Shown piece by piece: positions 17,524 through 26,977 of a DNA stretch of 64,000 nucleotides; the stretch's first letter is position 1; each line of letters begins with the position of its first letter. Below the pieces are notes generated by a model that saw nothing but the letters and a program-made list of their open reading frames with translations, ran no database searches and was not told the origin of the DNA. The DNA is from DASRHT01 sp035293765. GTDB lineage: Bacteria; Chloroflexota; Ktedonobacteria; Ktedonobacterales; Ktedonobacteraceae. The stretch spans positions 1 through 64,000 of the forward strand of contig DATGMF010000091.1 of assembly GCA_035293765.1 (NCBI GenBank), given 5' to 3'. Both the position numbers and the translations under genes were made by a program.

Positions 17524-17957
17524 GGAAACCATCTCCTTTTTTATGAGTGATGATTGGTCTCATTGACCAATCGCCTTCCTGATTGGCTTGCGTAACGCAG
17601 AGCTTAGGTTCACCCGAAGCATACAATGGGGGGATTGGCAATGGATTTACATTGAAGAGGTACTGGTTTACAGCCTGTTCGCACTCTGTTGAGTAAAAAA
17701 GTAGATTGTGAGCGTTTTTTGATAGAAAGCTTGACGAAAGGATGATTTTCGTACATAAAGCAGCGGTAAAGACAACGTTTATCATTCATATTTTGCTTTT
17801 GTGCAATACGTCTCTTGTAACTCTATTTCGTATACATCTCTAGATATTTCCTACAGAACAGATTATAATGACTTGCGTCGGTGCTTCATAAAGACCGTAC
17901 GTTGTATATCTCTCTGTAAATGTTCGAATTGAAAACGTTATGAAAGGACTCGCTGAC
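17524..17957. other. AT-rich divergent intergenic region
   Basis: No gene seen. It separates the small leftward membrane protein from the rightward secreted protein. A TATAAT hexamer at 17864-17869 may be the -10 box of the secreted-protein gene, with no good -35 box. Confidence 0.4.
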
Positions 17958-19145
17958 ATGTCATTCAAGGAAGGGTGGCTGCTGCGCATCAGTATCGTGA
18001 CGACTCTGGCGCTGGTGCTAACAGCCACAGTGGGCATATTTGGAGCGAAGGCGGCCCAGGGCGGGCCTCCCACAGTGGATGCTTCCCAACTCAAGCAGCT
18101 CTCGGCTTCGATGTCCAAGCTGCATTCGATGGCGCAACTGCAAGGTCTGGCGAAGGCAGCTCAGGCTCAGACGCTTGCCAACGCTCAGGTGAAAGAGCCT
18201 CCCATGTTTAGCAGCTCATTCACCTTCAATGGGCAGACCTTCCCTTTCACGATGGTGGGAAGTGACCCGGCGCTAGGCTCAAAGACCTCGCATGTGAAAA
18301 CGATTTTAATTCCTGTCTCAACGCACTTCCCTGATCAGAACATCACGCTGTTCAACAAAGCCGATGCTGACAAGCTGACCGATTCCCCGATCTTCAGTCG
18401 CAACCACGTCGTGGTAGGCGACAGGACGCAGTTTACCGATGCGTTGCAGCGCAATCAGTTCCACAACTTCGTCTCGACGGTCAGCCCGAACTATCATGTG
18501 CTGCTCAATCAACCGGAGATGCGCCGCACAGTTAAGCTGGAGCTGCCGTTCAATACGAGCAACGAAGTGGCTGACCTGGTGCTGACCGTACGCAACACCA
18601 ATATCCAGGTCGGGATTGTCGATATCAACTTCTTCGTCCCCTGGATTGAGAATCAGGTACTGGCGATGCATCTGCCGACGGATACCCTGCCGGTCTTCCA
18701 GTTCCATGATATTTTCCTCAACTTCGGCTCAATTGATCCCAAGAACCTGCAATGCTGTGTGCTTGGCTTCCATGATGCCTTCACCCCGGCCTCTCGTCCC
18801 AATGAGATTCACACCTTCATCTATGAGAGCTTCACCACCGCTGGTATCTTCCAGGGGGTGTCAGATGTGTCAGTGATGAGTCACGAGGCGGCAGAGTGGG
18901 TCAACGATCCCTTCGGCAACAACCCGACACCTCCCTGGGTCAATGCGGGTGGGGGATGTCAGACCAATCTGGAGACCGGCGACTTCCTGGAGGGGATGCC
19001 CGGAGCCTCGTTTAAGGTGGCTGGCTTCACGTTCCAGGATGAGACCAATCTCTGGTGGTTCGCGCGTACCCCGAGGCCAACGCCGGCAACGGCTGGCAAC
19101 TATGATTTCTTAGGGACTCTTACCACGCCATCCACTCCCTGCTAA
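17958..19145 (+). CDS. secreted protein with putative zinc-protease motif
   Basis: 395 residues. N-terminal signal peptide: basic start, then ISIVTTLALVLTATVGIFGA, with likely cleavage after AKAAQG. The mature part is strand-rich. The most telling motif is near residue 305: SVMSHEAAEWVNDPFGNNP, an HExxE followed by W-x-x-D-P. Secreted zincins use HExxH or HExxE with a downstream acidic ligand, so a metalloprotease or a decayed one is plausible; this is inference from one motif. GGGCQTNLETGDFLEG and DETNLWWFA near the C-terminus may supply further ligands. The ATG at 17958 follows AAAGGA; an ATG six codons earlier has no site. A strong terminator follows. Confidence 0.7.
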   Translation: MSFKEGWLLRISIVTTLALVLTATVGIFGAKAAQGGPPTVDASQLKQLSASMSKLHSMAQLQGLAKAAQAQTLANAQVKEPPMFSSSFTFNGQTFPFTMVGSDPALGSKTSHVKTILIPVSTHFPDQNITLFNKADADKLTDSPIFSRNHVVVGDRTQFTDALQRNQFHNFVSTVSPNYHVLLNQPEMRRTVKLELPFNTSNEVADLVLTVRNTNIQVGIVDINFFVPWIENQVLAMHLPTDTLPVFQFHDIFLNFGSIDPKNLQCCVLGFHDAFTPASRPNEIHTFIYESFTTAGIFQGVSDVSVMSHEAAEWVNDPFGNNPTPPWVNAGGGCQTNLETGDFLEGMPGASFKVAGFTFQDETNLWWFARTPRPTPATAGNYDFLGTLTTPSTPC

Positions 19146-19202
19146 TGTAATATGTTCTCAGGGCAAAATGGCTGATGGAGCATCGCTGAGATTTGCATAA
19201 GC

Positions 19203-19239
19203 AAAAGAGGCAGACTGAGAAGATTGGTTTGCCTCTTTT
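19203..19239 (+). terminator. terminator of the secreted-protein gene
   Basis: AAAAGAGGCA and TGCCTCTTTT form a perfect 10-bp stem over a 17-base loop ending in a T-run: a good rho-independent terminator, possibly bidirectional toward queG. Confidence 0.8.
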
Positions 19240-19253
19240 TATGGTTGGGAGTG

Positions 19254-20495
19254 TCAAAGAGTTAGCGCGCAGCGGATTTCCTTTTGCACTTCCTGATCCT
19301 CTTCTGTCTTTAGCGCCAATTGTAGCGCCTCTTGCGCCTGCGTTCCCCCTATGCGGCCCAGTGCCCAGGCGGCATGACCGCGTACCAGCGGTTCGTGGTC
19401 GTGTAAAGCGCCAATGAGGGCCGGTATAGCCTGTGGATCGCCACTATTGCCCAGCGCAACGCAGACGTTGCGCAACAATCCGCGCCGCTTTGTGCGTTTG
19501 ATGGGGCTATGGCGAAAGCGTTCGCGGAACTCTTCTTCGGTGAGCGCAAGCAAGGGGATCAGCTCGGGGCTACTTCCTGTCTCGCGGCGTGGGCGGAAAT
19601 GCTCGTGCGGCTGGAACGGGGTCGCTGGTGGAGGTGAATAAGCTGGAGCCTGCCCCCTTTTGCGCAGCGCTTCTGGTTTGATGAGCTGTTCTCCATGATT
19701 ATCCTGTAAGCCCAGCCTCTTCTCCGCATGTCTGTTGACGGGGCATACCGCCTGGCATATGTCACAGCCGAAGATAAGGTTGCCCATAAGAGGGCGTAGC
19801 TCCAGCGGGATGCTGCCTCGCAATTCGATGGTGAGAAAGGAGATACAGCGGGTGTTATCCAGCTCGTAAGGATTGGGAAGTGCCTGCGTTGGACAGGCAT
19901 GGAGGCAGATTTCACAGTTACCACAACTGGCTTTGAGCGGGGAATCGGCGGTCAAAGGTAAGTTGGTGACGATCTCAGCCAGGAAGAGCCACGATCCCCA
20001 CTGCCTGGTCAATATATTAGTGTTCTTGCCGTACCAGCCCAATCCGGCACGTCGCGCGACCGCACGATCAACCATGCGACCTGTATCGACAAAGATCCGC
20101 GTCTCCGCCTCAGCCCCCATTTCGGACCGCGCGTATTCTCGCAGCCAGGCCGCGAATTGTTGCAATTTCGGCTTGATAATGTCGTGATAGTCATCGCCCC
20201 AGGCATAGCGTGAGATGCGCCCGCGAGGACTGCCCGTCTCAATCTCATCCGGCTGTTCGGTCAGATAGACCATGCCCAGGGCAATAATTGATTTTGCCTC
20301 GGGCAGCAGGGCATCTGGATGGCAGGAGACATCAGCGCGCTCCGCCGTAAACCAGGGCAGGCCATCCATCAAGCCCTGCGCGATGCGCTCTTTGATGATG
20401 CGCTCCTCCTCTGGAAATGCCTCCGCGCCGCAGATGCGCACCGTATCGAAACCAAGTGTGTAAGCGTATTCTTTGACCGCCTGGGTAGTAAACAT
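19254..20495 (-). CDS. queG: epoxyqueuosine reductase with C-terminal HEAT repeat
   Basis: Cobalamin- and Fe-S-dependent enzyme reducing epoxyqueuosine to queuosine in the tRNA wobble position. 413 residues. The N-terminal reductase part has YLTEQPDEI, GRISRYAWGDDYH and FVDTGRMVDRAVARRAGLGW; two 4Fe-4S clusters use CGNCEICLHACP near residue 190 and FGCDICQAVCPVN near 245; the C-terminal 60 residues form a HEAT-like repeat (AIPALIGALHDHEPLVRGHA). Its start overlaps the upstream permease stop as TGATG, so translation is coupled to the ABC exporter. No other queuosine genes are in the window. Confidence 0.95.
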   Translation of the reverse strand: MFTTQAVKEYAYTLGFDTVRICGAEAFPEEERIIKERIAQGLMDGLPWFTAERADVSCHPDALLPEAKSIIALGMVYLTEQPDEIETGSPRGRISRYAWGDDYHDIIKPKLQQFAAWLREYARSEMGAEAETRIFVDTGRMVDRAVARRAGLGWYGKNTNILTRQWGSWLFLAEIVTNLPLTADSPLKASCGNCEICLHACPTQALPNPYELDNTRCISFLTIELRGSIPLELRPLMGNLIFGCDICQAVCPVNRHAEKRLGLQDNHGEQLIKPEALRKRGQAPAYSPPPATPFQPHEHFRPRRETGSSPELIPLLALTEEEFRERFRHSPIKRTKRRGLLRNVCVALGNSGDPQAIPALIGALHDHEPLVRGHAAWALGRIGGTQAQEALQLALKTEEDQEVQKEIRCALTL

Positions 20496-21553
20496 CAGTT
20501 TGTTACGTCTCTGCGCTCACTAATCCACCATGATAGACCGATGAATAAAATCAAGTAGGCCGCAATTACCAGCAGAGCGTGCAGGTCAGAGAGCGTGGAT
20601 GGCTGGTCCGGCGAGAGATACTGGCTCTGATTTTGTAATAGCGCCCCGATATTATTGCCGATGAAGTAATCTGGTATGGCTTTGAGAAAATCGCCTAACG
20701 GCCCCCGGTTAAAGAAGCCGATGGTCGTGAGGACCTGTCCTACAATACCTTCTAATACCCACCAGACGAGCGCGCCTGCCACTCCCGCTGCGGTGGCTTT
20801 GCCCATGGTCGATAAGAAGAGCGCGATCATGCTATAGACAAACAGGCCAAGCGCTGCAATCAGCAGGTAGAGCAGGGCGTGGAGCGCCCAGGTCCCCGTG
20901 AAGAAACCGAAATCAATGCCAATGCCGGTGATAAAGTTGGCAAGCGCGCCCACCACTATGCCGATAACCGCGAGTACCGCGACCGTCAGGGCGCTGCAAA
21001 CCAGAATAGCACCTATCTTTGAGATGAGAAACTGGGTTCGCGTCGGTCCTCTGGTGAAAATCAGTCGCACCGTTCCCCCCCCATATTCGCCGCCGACGAT
21101 TGTTCCGGCCAGGATGACGAGCAGGACAAGGCCGATAGTATTGGTAATGCCCACGGAGAAGGTGAGCGAGTCTGGTAAGCGTAGGGGAGCTGAAACGCTT
21201 TTCAGTGCGTTCTGCTTGGCCTGCGCCGCCTGCGTCAGTTCCGCCTGCGTGGGTGGATGATCCAGGCAGGTGGGCGTGCGTGCCAGGGCGCATGACGGCG
21301 GTAAAAACGTTGATGGAGGTTCAACGGTTATCACAAGTGAAATGGCAGCGATCAGAGCGAAGGCTGCAAGCATGACAAGGATCGCGATAGAGCTCAGCAC
21401 TTTGGACATGATGCGGCGCCGTACCTTGTAAATTTCGACGCCAATCAGACGCAGGACGACGCTGAGGAAGTCCTGACGACCCATAATAACCGTGTGCCTG
21501 CGTACCGCGGCAGGCGTCTCTTTGCCTCGCGTTGTCTGGGGAAGCGTGCTCAT
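20495..21553 (-). CDS. ABC-2 type transporter permease
   Basis: 352-residue membrane subunit. Six hydrophobic segments: near residues 50-75 (VLSSIAILVMLAAFALIAAI), 128-150 (ITNTIGLVLLVILAGTIVG), 185-215, 223-250, 258-280, and 320-342 near the C-terminus. GGEYGGGTVRLIFTRGPTRTQFL after segment 2 is typical of ABC-2 permeases coupled to DrrA/CcmA-like ATPases. The long extracytoplasmic loop after segment 1 has Cys pairs. The start overlaps the ATPase stop as ATGA and the stop overlaps queG, so the three are one translationally coupled operon. The substrate is unknown; drug, lipid or peptide export are options. Confidence 0.92.
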   Translation of the reverse strand: MSTLPQTTRGKETPAAVRRHTVIMGRQDFLSVVLRLIGVEIYKVRRRIMSKVLSSIAILVMLAAFALIAAISLVITVEPPSTFLPPSCALARTPTCLDHPPTQAELTQAAQAKQNALKSVSAPLRLPDSLTFSVGITNTIGLVLLVILAGTIVGGEYGGGTVRLIFTRGPTRTQFLISKIGAILVCSALTVAVLAVIGIVVGALANFITGIGIDFGFFTGTWALHALLYLLIAALGLFVYSMIALFLSTMGKATAAGVAGALVWWVLEGIVGQVLTTIGFFNRGPLGDFLKAIPDYFIGNNIGALLQNQSQYLSPDQPSTLSDLHALLVIAAYLILFIGLSWWISERRDVTN

Positions 21554-22620
21554 CGTGATCCTCTCTTTCCCCCGCCTGGCATCTCGGGCGCGAGCGTCTC
21601 GGCCAGGGCTTCCATGCCAACATGCGCTCCTCCCGCCTGAGCGGCTGACGTCGTTACCTCCAGGAAGAGCTCTTCAAGATTCCCTTCGCGTGGATGGATC
21701 TCTGCTGCAAAAAGGTTGTTCTGGGCTAATACACGGTTAATCTCGGCTGAGCGTTGTGCAGGCGCACCTACAATCACGACGGGACGCTCCCGCCGATTGG
21801 CTTCAATTGTCACATTGGCAATCCAGTCTAAGCCCTGCCCCTGTGCCTGCTGGAGGAGCTGGAGAGCCTGCTGGGCCTCGTCGGCTTCGTTCATTCGTAT
21901 CTCGATCTGCTCGCTGCTGCGTAGCAGTTCGCTGACGTTGCCCTGTTTGACCAGATTTCCCTTTTGCAGGATCGCGACGCGGTTGCAGACATTTTGTACT
22001 TCGTGCAGGATGTGGCTGGAGAGGAAGATAGTTTTGCCTAGAGAAGAGAGGCGTAAGATTAGCCGCCGAATCTCGATGACTCCTGCCGGATCGAGTCCGT
22101 TGGTTGGTTCGTCGAGCAGCACGAGCTCTGGATCGGTGAGCAGGGCCGCCGCTATGCCCAAGCGTTGTTTCATGCCAAGAGAGTATTTGCTATAAGCCAG
22201 CTTTTCATAGCTGCGCAGCTCGACAATTTCCAGCACCTCCGCCAGACGCGTATCGTTTGCTTTCCCCTGCGCCATACCGGACATGGCGGCGATTACACGC
22301 AGGTTATCCAGGCCCGAGAGGTACGGGTAAAAAACGGGCGTTTCTACAATGGCCCCGATGCGTTGCAGGATAGCTGAGAGCTGGTGCGCGTTGTCCATGC
22401 CGAAGAGGATCGCTCGCCCTGCCGTTGGTCGAATCAGCCCGAGCAGCATACGGATCGTGGTGGTTTTACCTGAACCGTTAGGCCCGAGAAAGCCAAAGAC
22501 ATCGCCCCGCATGACTTGCAGGTGCAGGTCATTCACTGCTACCAGGTTCCCAAAAGCTTTGGTGAGCCTGCTGGTACTGATAATAGTAGAAGTATCATAT
22601 TCAGGTAATATATCGGTCAC
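21550..22620 (-). CDS. ABC transporter ATP-binding protein
   Basis: ATPase partner of the ABC-2 permease. About 356 residues: Walker A GPNGSGKTT, Q-loop region AIVETPVFYPYLSG, signature YSLGMKQRLGIA, Walker B ELVLLDEPTNGLDP, H-loop LSSHILHEV. After the nucleotide-binding domain there is an 85-residue C-terminal extension (VSELLRSSEQIEIRM onward), as in DrrA/CcmA-type exporters. The start is a GTG at 22620 with AAGGAG six bases upstream; an ATG two codons earlier is too close to that site. The upstream open frame is not coding-like. Confidence 0.93.
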   Translation of the reverse strand: MTDILPEYDTSTIISTSRLTKAFGNLVAVNDLHLQVMRGDVFGFLGPNGSGKTTTIRMLLGLIRPTAGRAILFGMDNAHQLSAILQRIGAIVETPVFYPYLSGLDNLRVIAAMSGMAQGKANDTRLAEVLEIVELRSYEKLAYSKYSLGMKQRLGIAAALLTDPELVLLDEPTNGLDPAGVIEIRRLILRLSSLGKTIFLSSHILHEVQNVCNRVAILQKGNLVKQGNVSELLRSSEQIEIRMNEADEAQQALQLLQQAQGQGLDWIANVTIEANRRERPVVIVGAPAQRSAEINRVLAQNNLFAAEIHPREGNLEELFLEVTTSAAQAGGAHVGMEALAETLAPEMPGGGKRGSR

Positions 22621-22798
22621 TACCATCTCCTTAATGGTTGTAGAATGTTTTTCATCGCTGCTCCCAGATATCCTACGATTTGTAGCGCAGGAGGTTATAT
22701 TCGTGTGCGTAGTATAGTACATCTGCCTGCCGACGGCTATCCCCTCGTTTGACATAATTTTCCAATGTGTGTCAATGGGTGCAGGCGTGCCTGGATAT

Positions 22799-23638
22799 TC
22801 AGCGTTGTGGGGCAGCTGGACCGGGTAATATTTCTCGGAGGTATGCCTGGACGCCTTTTTGCTGGTTCCAGTTGCGCGGATAGCCCAGGGAGACCTCTTC
22901 AAAACGTACCCCGTCGAGATAATCTGTTCCTCGCACATGAATGTGGCCGTAAATGACGGCGAGGGTGGGGAAACGCGTATGCCAATCCTCCGTCCTGGTG
23001 GTACCGCACCAGATCGAGAAGCGAGGAATCGTATATACCCGTACAAATTTTTGGTGCAGGGGAAAATGGTTGATTAAAACGTAAGGCAGCGATGACGCGG
23101 CCTCCTCCAGGCGCTGCTGCGTGTAATCACAGCGTGCGTGGCACCATGCGGAGCGAGAAGGGTAGGGATCTGGGTGAAGCAGGAACTCATCAGCGCACAG
23201 CACCTCTGTTTCTTCAGCCCAGGACACGGCCTGTTCCGCTGAAACATGCGCGGGCCGGAAACTATAATCATAGAGGAGAAATAACGGGGCCAGCACTGCT
23301 TTCTTCCCTTCTCCTTCCCACGCAACGTAAGGGTCCTCCGGCGTCAGTACTCCGTAGTTGTGACAAAGGGCGACGAGCTGATGGTACTTTTGTTCCCCTC
23401 GCAGATGCTGCTCCTGCGAAAGGGGAATTGTCCACAGATCATGATTGCCTGGAACCCAGAGCACCTGCGCAAACCTTTTTGTCAGGATCGCCAGCGCGAA
23501 ACGCAGGTGTTCCGCCGTCTCGCCTGTATCTCCGGCCAGGATAAGCCAGTCTTTTGGATAAAAGGGCATCTCTTCCAGCGCTCGCCGGTTGATGCTGCTG
23601 CCCAGGTGTAAGTCGCTGATAGCGTATAATTTCGTCAT
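22799..23638 (-). CDS. metallophosphoesterase
   Basis: 279-residue calcineurin-like phosphoesterase. The five metal-binding blocks are visible: YAISDLHLG (Asp-x-His) at residue 5, ILAGDTGE near 33, VPGNHDLW near 63, a His in YVLINHFPLH near 193, and IYGHIHVRG (Gly-His-x-His) near 235. The substrate cannot be told; such proteins cleave phosphomonoesters or diesters, sometimes nucleotides. It is 178 bp upstream of the ABC operon on the same strand. The ATG at 23638 places the first metal motif at the N-terminus, as usual; the ribosome site is weak. Confidence 0.92.
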   Translation of the reverse strand: MTKLYAISDLHLGSSINRRALEEMPFYPKDWLILAGDTGETAEHLRFALAILTKRFAQVLWVPGNHDLWTIPLSQEQHLRGEQKYHQLVALCHNYGVLTPEDPYVAWEGEGKKAVLAPLFLLYDYSFRPAHVSAEQAVSWAEETEVLCADEFLLHPDPYPSRSAWCHARCDYTQQRLEEAASSLPYVLINHFPLHQKFVRVYTIPRFSIWCGTTRTEDWHTRFPTLAVIYGHIHVRGTDYLDGVRFEEVSLGYPRNWNQQKGVQAYLREILPGPAAPQR

Positions 23639-23836
23639 GATATAAAAGTCATCTCTCGCTGGAAATAGCAGCTTCCTCCCATATATTTTCAATCATATTA
23701 TACTTTATTGTGAGCTAATTACCTTTTGACAAGAGCACCTTTTCACAGCGATTTTTCTAATCTCAGGATATGCTAATATATAATAACTGCTGTGTATATA
23801 TTCCAGAAAGTTTTCGCAAGCTGGGAGCTCTATGCT

Positions 23837-25051
23837 ATGGATGCTATGCTTAATGGCCCACAGGGACGCGTCTTGCTTGGATCTGCAACTCTGACTGTGG
23901 GGCGCGCTCAAGATAATCAACTGGTGATACAGGATGCGAAAGTATCTGCTCACCACGCTGAGATACGTCTGGAGAAACACGGGCATAGCATTCTCGATCT
24001 GGAGAGCACCAACGGCACGTTTCTCAATGAGCAGCGGCTTGCGCCCAATCGGCCCTACCGGTTGAAGTCGCTGGATGTGATCCGGCTAGGAGGAGCAACC
24101 TTTGTCTATGAAGTGGGCAAAGCTATTACTCGCGCTTCGTCTCTCCATGCAACCCCCTCTGCTGACTGGAATCCCGGCTATCAGACCACCCTTACTGCTC
24201 CATTTACTCCTATTCCTGCTGCAAATGTGGAAATAACACGGGAGCAGCAAACGTATCAACAGTCATCATCTCCAGCTCATATGCCGTCGCAGCGACCTGT
24301 GTACACACCGCCTCCCGGCCTGCTAAAAGTACTTGTCGCGAGGCCGCAGAAAAATCGGCAGGGTCGAGGAGTAATGCTTGCTATTACAGGTAGCGTCGTA
24401 CTATTCGGGGTAATTGGCTTTGCGCTGCTGGCCTTTGTCGTTTTCAACGTGCTTTCAGGCCCGTCCAGCACGCTCAACGCGTATTGCAATGCGCTCAAAA
24501 ATCAGAATTACCAGACAGCGTACCAGCAATTAGATACCAGCTCGCAACGTAAGTTCAGTTTATCTGATTTTACGCGCTATGTTAGCGATAATAATGGGGC
24601 AGGGCGGGTCACTGACTGTGTGGTTAGCAATGTGAACGCAACCAGCGCGCGTGGCAGCGGTACGATAAACTACACGTATGCGAGTGGGGGAACGAGGGCG
24701 GTTGGCTATACGCTGAGCAGCGAAGGCAATAGCTGGCGCATTGCCAACGTAGTGGTTTCGACGCCTGATATGACGCTGAAAAGCTATTGCGATGCGCTGA
24801 ACAGGCGTGATTACCCAACAGCCTATAGCCAGTTCTCGACCGGCTTTAAAAGTGCATTGAGCGAGCCAGAGTTCGCGCACAGGTTTAGCGCCGCCGGTAT
24901 AACTGGCTGTCAGCCTTCAGCTATTCAAAGAGACGGTCCCATCGCCACCTCGATTATTACGTATGCTGATAATAAGGGGAACACGATCATTTTCAACGCC
25001 TACCTGATTAACGACAATGGGGTATGGAAGATCGATACGCAGCAGGCGTAG
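23837..25051 (+). CDS. FHA-domain membrane protein with twin NTF2-like repeats
   Basis: 404 residues. FHA domain at 8-75: LTVGRAQDNQLVIQD, SAHHAEIRLE, LESTNGTFLN, the phosphothreonine-binding loops. A Pro/Gln/Ser-rich linker to about 165, one transmembrane segment (AITGSVVLFGVIGFALLAFV), and two outside repeats of about 90 residues, each starting LNAYCNALKNQNYQTAYQQL or LKSYCDALNRRDYPTAYSQF and ending in a tryptophan (SWRIANV, VWKIDTQ): DUF4878/NTF2-like folds. This layout suggests a target of Ser/Thr kinases with an extracytoplasmic sensor; a kinase gene lies at the window's right end, but a link is not shown. The ATG at 23837 follows GGGAG. Confidence 0.88.
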   Translation: MDAMLNGPQGRVLLGSATLTVGRAQDNQLVIQDAKVSAHHAEIRLEKHGHSILDLESTNGTFLNEQRLAPNRPYRLKSLDVIRLGGATFVYEVGKAITRASSLHATPSADWNPGYQTTLTAPFTPIPAANVEITREQQTYQQSSSPAHMPSQRPVYTPPPGLLKVLVARPQKNRQGRGVMLAITGSVVLFGVIGFALLAFVVFNVLSGPSSTLNAYCNALKNQNYQTAYQQLDTSSQRKFSLSDFTRYVSDNNGAGRVTDCVVSNVNATSARGSGTINYTYASGGTRAVGYTLSSEGNSWRIANVVVSTPDMTLKSYCDALNRRDYPTAYSQFSTGFKSALSEPEFAHRFSAAGITGCQPSAIQRDGPIATSIITYADNKGNTIIFNAYLINDNGVWKIDTQQA

Positions 25052-25084
25052 ATAGGCGATGCATGAGTGTTTTGCATCACCTAT
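25052..25084. terminator. hairpin between convergent genes
   Basis: ATAGGCGATGC and GCATCACCTAT pair at 10 of 11 positions between the FHA gene and convergent hutU; likely a bidirectional terminator. Confidence 0.55.
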
Positions 25085-25100
25085 CTCGATGGTGCAGCAC

Positions 25101-26795
25101 CTATAGCATAGGGATCTTCACTCCCGTTTCCCTGGCGTACTCAATGGCCTCATCATAGCCGGCATCAACGTGACGCATTACGCCTGTGCCGGGATCGTTG
25201 GTCAGGACGCGTGCGAGCCGTTCAGCCGCCTCTGGCGTGCCGTCAGCGACGATGACCTGGCCCGCGTGAATGGAATAGCCGATGCCGACGCCCCCGCCGT
25301 GGTGCAGCGAGACCCAGGTGGCTCCCGACGCCGTGTTAAGCAGGGCATTAAGCAAGGGCCAGTCGGCAATGGCATCGCTGCCATCCTTCATTGCCTCCGT
25401 CTCGCGATAGGGCGAGGCGACGGAGCCGCTATCCAGATGATCCCGCCCGATCACAATCGGCGCCTTCACGATCCCTTTTGCCACCAGTTCATTGAAGGCA
25501 AGGCCGGCCTTATCACGTTGTCCATAGCCCAGCCAGCAGATGCGCGCGGGTAGACCCTGGAATTGAATTTTCTGCCGCGCCAGCGTGAGCCAGCGTTTGA
25601 GCGCGACATCCTCCGGGAAGAGTTCAAGCAGGGCCTCGTCTGTGCGGTAGATATCGTCAGGATCGCCGGAGAGCGCAACCCAGCGGAATGGTCCCTTGCC
25701 ACGACAGAATAATGGACGGATATAAGCCGGGACGAAGCCGGGGAAATCGAGCGCGTGCGTCTCTCCCGCCGCCAGCGCCTGCCCGCGCAGGTTGTTGCCA
25801 TAATCGAAGACGATGGCGCCGCGCCTCTGCATTTCGAGCATCGCGTCCACATGCGTCACCATCGAGGCCATTGAACGCTTGATATATTCCTGCGGATCAT
25901 GCCTGCGCAACTCATCGGCTTCGGCGAGCGAGAGGCCGGCGGGAATGTAGCCGTTGAGAGCATCATGAGCCGAGGTCTGGTCGGTCACCAGATCGGGAAT
26001 GATGCCGCGCCTCACCAGTTCGGGATAGACATCGGCGGCGTTGCCGATCAGGCCAATCGAGAGCGGCTGGCCCTGCTGAGTTGCCTCGCGCACCTGGTTA
26101 AGCGCCTCATCCAGCGTGCTTGCCATTTCGTCGCAATAGCCAGTATCCAGGCGACGCCGGATACGATGCTCATCGACCTCAACTGCCAGACAGACGCCCT
26201 CATTCATCGTGGCCGCCAATGTTTGTGCTCCGCCCATCCCTCCCAGACCTGCCGTTAGCAGAAATTTCCCCTTGAGCGAGCCGCCAAAGTGTTTGCGTGC
26301 GGCCTCGGAGAATGTCTCATAAGTCCCCTGCACAATGCCCTGAGAGCCGATGTAAATCCACGAGCCGGCGGTCATCTGCCCGTACATCGTCAAGCCTAGC
26401 GCCTCCAGGCGACGAAATTCGTCCCAGTTGGCCCAGTGGGGGACAAGGTTGGAGTTGGCAATTAAGACGCGCGGCGCATCGGGATGGGTGCGGAAAATAC
26501 CAACGGGCTTGCCCGATTGCACCAGCAACGTCTCGTTATGCTCCAACGCTTTGAGCGAGCGAACAATGGCATCAAAGGCGGCCCATGAGCGGGCGGCTTT
26601 CCCTGCCCCACCGTAAACCACAAGATCATCGGGCCGTTCCGCCACATCAGGATCGAGATTATTCATCAGCATACGCATGGCCGCTTCCTGCTGCCAGCCC
26701 TTGCACGAAAGCGTCGTGCCCCGCGGTGCGCGAACGGTGCGCGGCCCCGTCACCTCCGGCCTCTTTGCGGAAGGGGTATTCTCAGTATTGGGCAT
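25101..26795 (-). CDS. hutU: urocanate hydratase
   Basis: Second enzyme of histidine degradation: urocanate to imidazolonepropionate, using tightly bound NAD. 564 residues (family about 555). Seen: YGGAGKAARSW, SGKPVGIFRTHPDAPRVLIA, MTAGSWIYIGSQGIVQGTY, the NAD-binding loop LLTAGLGGMGGAQTL near residue 180, ICWLGYGQRDKAG with the catalytic Cys near 415, and DHLDSGSVASPYRETE. AAAGGAACC precedes the ATG. hutH, hutI and hutG are not in the window, so this is a stand-alone copy here. Confidence 0.97.
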   Translation of the reverse strand: MPNTENTPSAKRPEVTGPRTVRAPRGTTLSCKGWQQEAAMRMLMNNLDPDVAERPDDLVVYGGAGKAARSWAAFDAIVRSLKALEHNETLLVQSGKPVGIFRTHPDAPRVLIANSNLVPHWANWDEFRRLEALGLTMYGQMTAGSWIYIGSQGIVQGTYETFSEAARKHFGGSLKGKFLLTAGLGGMGGAQTLAATMNEGVCLAVEVDEHRIRRRLDTGYCDEMASTLDEALNQVREATQQGQPLSIGLIGNAADVYPELVRRGIIPDLVTDQTSAHDALNGYIPAGLSLAEADELRRHDPQEYIKRSMASMVTHVDAMLEMQRRGAIVFDYGNNLRGQALAAGETHALDFPGFVPAYIRPLFCRGKGPFRWVALSGDPDDIYRTDEALLELFPEDVALKRWLTLARQKIQFQGLPARICWLGYGQRDKAGLAFNELVAKGIVKAPIVIGRDHLDSGSVASPYRETEAMKDGSDAIADWPLLNALLNTASGATWVSLHHGGGVGIGYSIHAGQVIVADGTPEAAERLARVLTNDPGTGVMRHVDAGYDEAIEYARETGVKIPML

Positions 26796-26977
26796 ATCTT
26801 AGGTTCCTTTCCCTGGTGAGAAGTGTGTACATGATCTTGCTTCGAGTATAGCTTATTTTGGCAATGAGGTGGACGGCTCTGATGCGAACGAGTCAAAGAA
26901 TGCCTTTCAAAAAACGTAGGAGGATATGTTACAATAGCAGAAGAATGTCCACCTTTATGGGCAACGGGCTGGGTTAA

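Noticed and set aside
25101..26795. Complete histidine-utilisation operon
   Set aside because: Only hutU is present; the neighbouring genes are unrelated to hutH, hutI and hutG.
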